Below the pieces are notes generated by a model that was not told the origin of the DNA, did no database searches, and saw nothing but the letters and a program-made list of their open reading frames with translations. The position numbers and the translations under genes are program-made. Source: Tannerella sp. (GTDB lineage Bacteria > Bacteroidota > Bacteroidia > Bacteroidales > Tannerellaceae). Taken from it: a stretch of 5,371 nucleotides of DNA. The stretch lies in contig JAIRKN010000179.1 of assembly GCA_031260095.1 (NCBI GenBank), positions 1-5,371 on the forward strand, given 5' to 3'. The first letter of the stretch is position 1. Every line of letters starts with the position of its first letter. Shown here piece by piece: positions 1-5,371 of the stretch.

Positions 1-366
1 GGATTGGAGTGGGTTATAAAGGAATATACGGTAAGATCGGATCAATGGAAATTAGTCGGAGGCGTGGATGCGCTTAGTTCTTATTATGAATATGAAGTCC
101 TCATACCCGAATTGGATAAAGACATCTTTTATGACGGGAAGATGACCGCCTATATGTATCTGGATGAAGACTATAAAATTCAGGCGGAGTTACCCGAAGT
201 CATTCATTGCGGACTGTATAATCCCAACGGGTATGATGATCTTTGGACGGAAACTTATAAATGTGACTATGCGGTCGGCAGTATCATGTTTAAGGTGGAA
301 TACAGTGATTTTTATACGAAAAACAGGCCTGGGACGAAGAGGTTTAGAGTTGTTCTCAATTACTGA
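1..366 (+). CDS. C-terminal part of a hypothetical, probably exported protein (5' end outside window)
   Basis: Reading frame 1 is open from the first base to a TGA at 364-366, giving 121 residues that begin GLEWVIKEYTV and end RFRVVLNY. The true start lies upstream; the TTG at 4 is just an internal Leu codon. The fragment is rich in Tyr, Trp, Asp and Glu and alternates short hydrophobic stretches with turns, as expected for a beta-sandwich, with no transmembrane segment or catalytic motif. From memory, Bacteroidales encode small lipoproteins in which a collagen-like Gly-Pro-rich stretch is followed by a domain of this kind (WxxxxxTVRSDQW near its start, YSDFxTxxRPGT near its end). The initial Gly would fit the end of such a stretch, but the diagnostic lipobox and repeats are not in the window. 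The stop overlaps the next ATG by one base, so the two genes are probably coupled. Coding status is secure; function is unknown. Confidence 0.8.
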   Translation, partial: GLEWVIKEYTVRSDQWKLVGGVDALSSYYEYEVLIPELDKDIFYDGKMTAYMYLDEDYKIQAELPEVIHCGLYNPNGYDDLWTETYKCDYAVGSIMFKVEYSDFYTKNRPGTKRFRVVLNY

Positions 367-2021
367 TGAAAGAAAATCATTTCGAAATAGTGGCTAAGAC
401 TCTCTATGGCCTGGAGGACGTTTTAGCAGAGGAACTTATTGCGATTGGTGCGAATGATATGAAAACAGGACGGCGGATGGTGTCGTTTTCCGGTGATATG
501 GCGATGCTTTATAAAGCGAATTTTCACTGTCGCACGGCGTTGAGGATCCTGAAGCCGGTCGCTCATTTTAAGGCGGATCATGCGGATGCGGTTTACCGGG
601 AAATTAAAAACATAGACTGGGACAAGTACCTGTCGCCGGATAAAACATTTACCATTGATGCGGTGGTCTATTCCGAGAAGTTTAATCATTCGAAATTTGT
701 AGCATACCGGACAAAAGATGCGATCGCCGATTATTTTAATGAGAAATATAAGAAGCGTCCCTCTGTCAGGGTGAATAATCCTGATATATACATAAACATC
801 CACATATCTCACGATGATTGTACTGTTTCGCTTGACAGTTCGGGCGAAAGCCTGCATAAGCGCGGCTACCGTGTCAGCCAGGTTGATGCGCCGCTAAACG
901 AAGCACTTGCAGCCGGAATGATCCTTAAAACGGGTTGGTGTGGAGAAGCGAATTTCATTGATCCCATGTGTGGCTCCGGAACATTACTGATCGAGGCGGC
1001 AATGATCGCATTAAATATTGCTCCGGGCCTTTTTCGCAGAGAATATGCATTTGAGCGATGGCCGGATTTTGACAGGGAGTTGCTGGATGAAATATATAAT
1101 GATGAATCGGCGGAGAGGACGTTTGATTTCAAATGTTATGGATCGGATATATCGCCGGTGGCCGTTGCAAAGGCCGTGAAAAATATACGGAGCGCAGGGC
1201 TGTCCAAGTATATTGAGCTTAAAAGCATACCGTTCCAGCAGTATGTGGAAGCGCCTCATCCGGGAATATTGGTGATGAATCCACCTTATGGCGAACGAAT
1301 TTCTTCCGATGATATCTTTGAATTGTATTCCATGATCGGCGAACGGTTGAAACATGTTTTTTCCGGGTATGAAGCCTGGATATTAAGTTATAAGGACGAA
1401 TGTTTTGATAAGATAGGATTGCGCCCCAAGCATAGAATCCAGTTGATGAACGGTGATCTGGAATGTGAGTATCGTTGTTATGAGTTGTTTGAAGGTAAAA
1501 ATAAGGATTATAAGAAAGACATGCAGGAGCAGGGTGACAGGCGACCGGGAAGAAGCTTGTATAAAAAGGATTTTTCCGTACAAAAACCTGCCGGTATGGA
1601 ACGTCGTGAAAGGCGGCAGGACAGAATCGGACGGACAGGGCCTGACGGCGAACGAAATGCACCTCTTCACAGATACGGCAGATCCAATGAACGACCTGAA
1701 ACCGCTTATGGAAAGCAGGAGCGTGACAGATCTTCCGGGAATAAAAAGTTTGCGGAAAAACGATTAGCCGCGAAATCGTTCAACGAAGATAAGAAGTCTG
1801 CTTTTCGGAAAAGCAGTTCATCTGACAGGAATGGTAAGCCGTTTGCGAAAGGGCGTGATTCGTTCGATAAGAATCGCGAAACATTTGGAACGGGTAACAG
1901 TCGTTTTGATAAGGACAGGCGACCTGCCCGTGAGCGTAAGTTTCCGGGAAAAGATAACAGGAGGGATAAACCATACGATAGAAATCGTAAGTTGTATAGA
2001 GGTGAGCGACATGAAGATTAA
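366..2021 (+). CDS. rlmL: THUMP-domain class I SAM-dependent rRNA methyltransferase, RlmL-like (23S rRNA m2G type), with basic C-terminal tail
   Basis: 551 residues. Residues 1-50 resemble the RlmL N-terminal region, about 50-157 form the THUMP RNA-binding domain, and about 160-375 form the UPF0020 Rossmann methyltransferase domain. SAM-binding motif I is DPMCGSGT at 199-206, the acidic residue of motif II is D261 in GSDIS, and catalytic motif IV is NPPYGER at 305-311. This motif is the signature of N2-guanine rRNA methyltransferases. In E. coli the homologous half of RlmKL methylates 23S rRNA G2445; the RlmK half is absent here, as in Bacteroidetes and Firmicutes homologues, so the exact target is inferred. 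Residues 377-551 are a Lys/Arg-rich low-complexity tail. The start ATG overlaps the preceding stop as TGATG with no Shine-Dalgarno sequence, and the protein begins with the family-typical FEIVAKTLYGLEDVLAEEL. The 3' end overlaps the next gene by 11 bases. It probably acts in the cytoplasm on ribosome precursors. The family is certain; the symbol less so. Confidence 0.92.
   Translation: MKENHFEIVAKTLYGLEDVLAEELIAIGANDMKTGRRMVSFSGDMAMLYKANFHCRTALRILKPVAHFKADHADAVYREIKNIDWDKYLSPDKTFTIDAVVYSEKFNHSKFVAYRTKDAIADYFNEKYKKRPSVRVNNPDIYINIHISHDDCTVSLDSSGESLHKRGYRVSQVDAPLNEALAAGMILKTGWCGEANFIDPMCGSGTLLIEAAMIALNIAPGLFRREYAFERWPDFDRELLDEIYNDESAERTFDFKCYGSDISPVAVAKAVKNIRSAGLSKYIELKSIPFQQYVEAPHPGILVMNPPYGERISSDDIFELYSMIGERLKHVFSGYEAWILSYKDECFDKIGLRPKHRIQLMNGDLECEYRCYELFEGKNKDYKKDMQEQGDRRPGRSLYKKDFSVQKPAGMERRERRQDRIGRTGPDGERNAPLHRYGRSNERPETAYGKQERDRSSGNKKFAEKRLAAKSFNEDKKSAFRKSSSSDRNGKPFAKGRDSFDKNRETFGTGNSRFDKDRRPARERKFPGKDNRRDKPYDRNRKLYRGERHED
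1494..2018 (+). other. Region encoding the basic, low-complexity C-terminal tail of the methyltransferase
   Basis: These codons specify residues 377-551 of the RlmL-like protein, beyond the end of its catalytic domain. By hand count about 54 of the 175 residues are Lys or Arg and about 30 are Asp or Glu, with many Ser, Gly and Asn and very few aliphatic residues. This is typical of a disordered, RNA-binding tail. Degenerate short repeats of the form aromatic-D-K/R-N/D-R occur at residues 500-504 (FDKNR), 514-518 (FDKDR) and 537-541 (YDRNR), with a weaker SDRNG at 486-490. The frame is intact and the same frame continues from the conserved domain, so it is not a frameshift artefact. A role in rRNA or pre-ribosome binding is inferred. 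Confidence 0.75.
1999..2006 (+). promoter_or_regulatory. Shine-Dalgarno-like site for the S9 peptidase gene
   Basis: GAGGTGAG lies within the last codons of the methyltransferase, with GAGGTG ending six bases before the ATG at 2011. It matches the anti-Shine-Dalgarno complement (AGGAGGTG) well. It supports 2011 as the start rather than the in-frame upstream ATG at 1831. Bacteroidetes seldom rely on such sites, so it may help re-initiation at the overlapping gene junction, or it may only reflect the Arg-Gly-Glu codons it sits in. Confidence 0.5.
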
Positions 2022-4209
2022 CTATATTTTTTATGTACCGGTAATGTTCGCATCCATGTCGGTCATGGCACAGGAGAACGAACTGACCTTTCAGGACCTG
2101 ATACCGGGAGGAAGTACAAATTATCGTTTTATCCCGCAAAACATTAAACAGTTGCAGTGGTGCGGCGACAGGTATATGTATGTAGAAGGAGACAGTTTGC
2201 TTACGGCTTATCCGACCGATATAGAAGAGCAGGTTACCCTGACACGAAAGCAATTAAACGAAGCGCTCTCGTCGGCAGGTCTGCCCGAGACCGCTTCCAT
2301 GCCGGCTTTTTTCGTACCTGATAAAGAGAAAACGGCGGTCGCATTTCAGTATAAAAATAACAGGATACATTATGATTTGGCAACGAATCAAATAGTCGCC
2401 AAATATGCCTTAGACACATTCGGAAGCCGGTGGGAATATGATAATGCAAGCGGAAATATTGCCTTTACGAAAGAAAATAATATATATATTATCCGCCCTG
2501 ACGGTAAGACGGAAACGGTGACAAACGAGAGCGATAAAGATATTGTATGCGGAACGTCGGTGCATCAGAACGAATTTGGTATTCATAAAGGACTGTTCTG
2601 GTCTCCGAAAGGAAGCGCCCTGGCTTTTTACCGGATGGACGAGTCAATGGTGACGGCTTATCCGCTTGTCAATATCAGTGAACGGGTGGCAAAGGCCGAG
2701 CCGTTTAAATATCCGATGGCAGGAATGAAAAGCCATGAAGTTACCATTGGGATTTTCCGCTTGTCGGACAAACAAACGGTATGGCTGGAGACCGGTTTGC
2801 CGAAAGAAAAATATCTCACGAATATAGTCTGGGGGCCTGATGAGAAAAGCATCTATGTTACAGAGTTAAACCGCGGGCAGGATACATGCCGGTTGGTACG
2901 TTATAGCGCGGATACGGGCAAACGTGAGGCGGAACTGTTTATGGAAACGAATAAGCGTTATGTCGAGCCGCAGGAACCGATCCTGTTTCTTCCCGATAAT
3001 CCGGCGCAATTTATATGGCAGAGCCGGCGTACTGGTTATAATCATCTCTATCTGTATAATACGGAGGGTAAGATGTTACGACAACTGACAACAGGTCGTT
3101 GGATTGTCAAAGAGGTTTTGGGTTTTGACAAGAAGGGCGACCACTTGTTTTGCATGACTACGGCTCCCCGGGAGGAGATCCGGTCTGCGGAAGAAGGCAG
3201 TCCACTTGAAATATATGTCTGGAAACTGAATATAAAAAATGGGGAACGAAATCTCCTGAATATAAAAAAAGGGATTCATCAAGTTCGCCTGAACGCTTCT
3301 GCGACTTATCTGATAGATCAGACCTCTTCGCCGGTAATACCTCGTGATATTGATATTATAAGAGTAAGAGACGGCCGGCAGGTGAAGTCCCTGTTAGCGG
3401 CAAAGAATCCTTTCGAAAATTACAGGATGCCGGATATTAAAGTGGGTACGCTTACGGCTGCCGACGACCGGACGAAGCTTTATTATCGCCTGATAACGCC
3501 GCCTGATATGGATAAAACGAAAAAATATCCCGTTATTATCTATGTCTACGGCGGACCTCATGCACAGATTGTCACCGGTGGGTGGATGAATGGCGCCGGC
3601 GGTTGGGAACTGTATATGGCACGTCGGGGATATATCCTGTTCACAATGGATAACCGAGGCTCTGCGAATCGCGGATTTGAATTTGAGAGTGTGATCCATC
3701 GTCAACTTGGAGAAGTAGAAATGGCGGATCAGATGAAAGGGGTCGATCTTCTGAAGTCTTTTTCTTATGTCGACACCGGACGTATTGGCGTACATGGCTG
3801 GAGTTATGGCGGATTTATGACGACCAACCTGATGCTCACCTATCCGAATGTATTTAGGGTGGGGGTTGCCGGAGGGCCTGTGACAGACTGGAGCCGTTAT
3901 GAAATTATGTACGGAGAGCGTTATATGGATCATCCGGAAGAAAACCCGGAAGGATATAAAAACTCCAACCTCTTGAATAAGGCCGGTAATCTGAAAGGGA
4001 ACTTATTACTTATTCATGGAGATGAAGACCCTGTCGTTGTATGGCAGCATAGTCTTTTGTTTGTGAAGGCATGTGTCGATGCGGGGACATTCCCGGATTA
4101 CTTCGTATATCCGGGTCATCCTCATAACGTGACCGGAAAAGACCGTCCGCATCTGTATGAGAAAATTACCCGGTATTTCGATTCTCAACTAACTTCAATG
4201 GAGAATTGA
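2011..4209 (+). CDS. ptpA: Exported S9 family prolyl tripeptidyl/dipeptidyl peptidase, PtpA-like
   Basis: 732 residues. Residues 1-20 form a signal peptide: MKIN, a hydrophobic core, then VMA followed by Gln-21. An eight-bladed beta-propeller (DPPIV_N) spans roughly 40-480, with blade motifs such as FWSPKG (196-201) and WGPDEK (274-279). The alpha/beta-hydrolase domain spans about 490-730. The catalytic triad is Ser598 in GWSYGG, Asp673 in HGDEDP and His705 in GHPHNV; Tyr513 in YVYGGP is the likely oxyanion Tyr, and Tyr630 and Tyr634 line the proline pocket. The classical DPP4 Glu-Glu pair is not seen: the propeller has one Glu (E188, [10 protein letters not shown]) and the hydrolase domain has E631 (RYEIMYGER). 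That is the arrangement known for P. gingivalis PtpA (Ser603, Glu636, Asp678, His710), each five above its counterpart here. It should remove N-terminal Xaa-Xaa-Pro tripeptides in the periplasm or at the cell surface. The start at 2011 is chosen for its signal peptide and Shine-Dalgarno site. Family certain; tripeptide specificity inferred. Confidence 0.9.
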   Translation: MKINYIFYVPVMFASMSVMAQENELTFQDLIPGGSTNYRFIPQNIKQLQWCGDRYMYVEGDSLLTAYPTDIEEQVTLTRKQLNEALSSAGLPETASMPAFFVPDKEKTAVAFQYKNNRIHYDLATNQIVAKYALDTFGSRWEYDNASGNIAFTKENNIYIIRPDGKTETVTNESDKDIVCGTSVHQNEFGIHKGLFWSPKGSALAFYRMDESMVTAYPLVNISERVAKAEPFKYPMAGMKSHEVTIGIFRLSDKQTVWLETGLPKEKYLTNIVWGPDEKSIYVTELNRGQDTCRLVRYSADTGKREAELFMETNKRYVEPQEPILFLPDNPAQFIWQSRRTGYNHLYLYNTEGKMLRQLTTGRWIVKEVLGFDKKGDHLFCMTTAPREEIRSAEEGSPLEIYVWKLNIKNGERNLLNIKKGIHQVRLNASATYLIDQTSSPVIPRDIDIIRVRDGRQVKSLLAAKNPFENYRMPDIKVGTLTAADDRTKLYYRLITPPDMDKTKKYPVIIYVYGGPHAQIVTGGWMNGAGGWELYMARRGYILFTMDNRGSANRGFEFESVIHRQLGEVEMADQMKGVDLLKSFSYVDTGRIGVHGWSYGGFMTTNLMLTYPNVFRVGVAGGPVTDWSRYEIMYGERYMDHPEENPEGYKNSNLLNKAGNLKGNLLLIHGDEDPVVVWQHSLLFVKACVDAGTFPDYFVYPGHPHNVTGKDRPHLYEKITRYFDSQLTSMEN

Positions 4210-4271
4210 CAATGAGCGACTGCAAGATAATTGCCGGTTTAATCAATGAACTATTAAACAATAAAAATAAG
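4210..4271 (+). other. Short A/T-rich leader between the peptidase gene and purD
   Basis: This 62-base gap is the only intergenic space in the window. Its second half (from about 4241) is almost entirely A and T. An A-rich stretch directly before the start codon is the usual Bacteroidetes substitute for a Shine-Dalgarno sequence. I see no TAnnTTTG/TTTG promoter pair, no stem-loop followed by a T run, and no purine riboswitch. An ATG at 4212 opens a frame that runs uninterrupted into purD, so part or all of the gap could be translated. Confidence 0.5.
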
Positions 4272-5371
4272 ATGAATATTCTATTATTAGGATCAGGAGG
4301 GCGTGAACATGCGTTAGCATGGAAGATTGCTCAAAGCCCGAAAACCGGGCAGTTGTATATTGCACCGGGTAACGCGGGCACCTCTGCGGTGGGCAGGAAT
4401 GTGGATATTAAAGTGAATGATTTTTCCAAGATCAGGGAATTTGTCCTGGAGAATGAAATTGATATGGTGATCGTGGGGCCGGAAGACCCGCTGGTAAATG
4501 GCATTTATGACTTTTTTAAGGCAGACGGGGACTTATCCGGTCTGCCTGTGATAGGACCCAGCCGGCTGGGTGCGCGTCTGGAAGGAAGCAAGGATTTTGC
4601 CAAAGCCTTTATGATGCGTCATCATATCCCGACTGCACGGTATAAGAGCTTTACTGCCGGACAGATCAACGAAGGGATTGCATTTCTTAACACGTTGTCG
4701 CCTCCTTATGTGCTGAAAGCGGATGGATTGGCGGCCGGTAAGGGCGTACTTATTATAGATTCTCTGCAAAAGGCAGCCGGTGAACTGGAGAAGATGCTAA
4801 AGGGTATGTTTGGAGATGCAAGCCGTACGGTTGTGGTCGAAGAATTTTTAGAAGGTGTGGAATGTTCTGTCTTTGTCATCACGGACGGAAATGATTACAA
4901 GATTTTGCCGGTGGCAAAAGATTATAAACGTATCGGCGAAGGAAACACCGGATTAAATACGGGAGGCATGGGCGCTGTTTCTCCTGTTCCTTTTGCAGAT
5001 GAAGTATATCTGCGGAAAGTAGAGGATCGCATAATCCGTCCTACGATCAAAGGATTAAAGGAAGAGGGGATAGATTATAAGGGATTTATTTTCCTGGGGC
5101 TTATAAATGTTGCCGGGGAGCCGTTGGTGATTGAATATAACTGCCGGATGGGCGATCCGGAGACGGAGGTGGTTATGCTGCGTATACAGAGTGATCTGGT
5201 GGATTTACTGGAGGGAGTGGCTCAGGGAAACCTTGCGGAGCGGGAATTGGTAGAAGATCCACGCACGGCCGTAACGGTCATGCTTGTAAGTGGGGGATAT
5301 CCCGAAACTTATGAGAAAGGAAAAGTGATCACCGGCCTCGAAAAAGTATCGCACGAGTGTGTTGTTTTCCA
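4272..5371 (+). CDS. purD: Phosphoribosylamine-glycine ligase (GAR synthetase), 3' end outside window
   Basis: This ATP-grasp enzyme joins glycine to 5-phosphoribosylamine to make GAR, the second step of de novo purine synthesis in the cytoplasm. The window holds 366 codons plus two bases of a protein usually about 420-430 residues long; the frame has no stop and the missing part is the end of the C-terminal domain. The N-terminal domain shows GSGGREHAL (7-15), PGNAGT (32-37) and VGPEDPLV (68-75). The ATP-grasp domain shows [12 protein letters not shown] (148-159), EEFLEG (190-195), [18 protein letters not shown] (217-234) and [12 protein letters not shown] (288-299), where E288 and N290 are the expected metal ligands. 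The start at 4272 gives the family-standard [14 protein letters not shown]. An in-frame ATG at 4212 would add 20 residues. It lies 62 bases after ptpA with no clear promoter, so it is probably co-transcribed. No PurR-type operator was recognised. Confidence 0.96.
   Translation, partial: MNILLLGSGGREHALAWKIAQSPKTGQLYIAPGNAGTSAVGRNVDIKVNDFSKIREFVLENEIDMVIVGPEDPLVNGIYDFFKADGDLSGLPVIGPSRLGARLEGSKDFAKAFMMRHHIPTARYKSFTAGQINEGIAFLNTLSPPYVLKADGLAAGKGVLIIDSLQKAAGELEKMLKGMFGDASRTVVVEEFLEGVECSVFVITDGNDYKILPVAKDYKRIGEGNTGLNTGGMGAVSPVPFADEVYLRKVEDRIIRPTIKGLKEEGIDYKGFIFLGLINVAGEPLVIEYNCRMGDPETEVVMLRIQSDLVDLLEGVAQGNLAERELVEDPRTAVTVMLVSGGYPETYEKGKVITGLEKVSHECVVF

Noticed and set aside
1453..1767. A 104-codon open frame on the + strand inside the methyltransferase gene
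   Set aside because: It is an alternate-frame shadow of a gene with intact conserved motifs, and its product shows no recognisable domain.
1959..1965. AGGAGGG, a strong Shine-Dalgarno match
   Set aside because: No start codon lies at a suitable distance downstream; it falls in Arg codons of the basic tail.
1831..2010. In-frame ATG at 1831 that would extend the peptidase by 60 residues
   Set aside because: The extension lies wholly inside the methyltransferase tail, has no family similarity, and would bury a good signal peptide that begins at 2011.
2477..2492. A perfect 16-base A/T palindrome (ATAATATATATATTAT)
   Set aside because: It encodes Asn-Asn-Ile-Tyr-Ile-Ile in a propeller strand; A/T-rich codons for these residues give this by chance, and no regulatory context is present.
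3394..3933. A 179-codon open frame on the - strand within the peptidase gene, and several shorter antisense frames elsewhere
   Set aside because: They are antisense to conserved coding sequence, including the catalytic serine region, and have no recognisable protein features.
4206..4231. TTGACA followed by GATAAT, resembling a sigma-70 promoter before purD
   Set aside because: The spacer is only 14 bases, and Bacteroidetes primary promoters use a different consensus (TTTG / TAnnTTTG).
4336..4350. Small inverted repeat GCCCG-AAAAC-CGGGC
   Set aside because: It has a five-base stem within conserved purD codons and no following T run, so it is unlikely to be a terminator or regulatory hairpin.

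Overview
The window looks like ordinary chromosome from a member of the Bacteroidales (Bacteroides, Parabacteroides, Tannerella or Porphyromonas relatives). The evidence is the protein content: a single-domain RlmL-like THUMP methyltransferase with a Lys/Arg-rich tail, a PtpA-type S9 peptidase resembling the Porphyromonas gingivalis enzyme, and a PurD of Bacteroidetes flavour. Two of the three visible starts also lack a Shine-Dalgarno sequence, and the leader before purD is A-rich. The genus cannot be fixed by eye.

All genes lie on the + strand and are tightly packed. From left to right they are: (1) the last 121 codons of a hypothetical, probably exported beta-rich protein (1-366); (2) a THUMP/class I SAM-dependent rRNA methyltransferase (366-2021), whose start overlaps the previous stop by one base (TGATG) and which ends in about 175 basic, probably disordered residues; (3) an exported prolyl (tri)peptidyl peptidase, ptpA-like (2011-4209), whose start lies inside the last codons of the methyltransferase; (4) a 62-base A/T-rich gap (4210-4271); (5) purD, phosphoribosylamine-glycine ligase (from 4272), cut by the window end after 366 codons.

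The overlaps suggest that genes 1-3, and perhaps 4, are co-transcribed and partly translationally coupled. Their known roles (envelope protein, 23S rRNA modification, peptide catabolism in the envelope, purine synthesis) do not form one pathway, so the grouping looks like housekeeping genes sharing a transcript. I found no RNA gene, mobile element, CRISPR array, convincing terminator or recognisable Bacteroides-type promoter (TTTG / TAnnTTTG), and no sign of an undescribed system. The points most worth a second look are the substrate-specificity residues of the peptidase, the basic tail of the methyltransferase, the strong Shine-Dalgarno-like site embedded in that tail, and the in-frame upstream ATG of purD.
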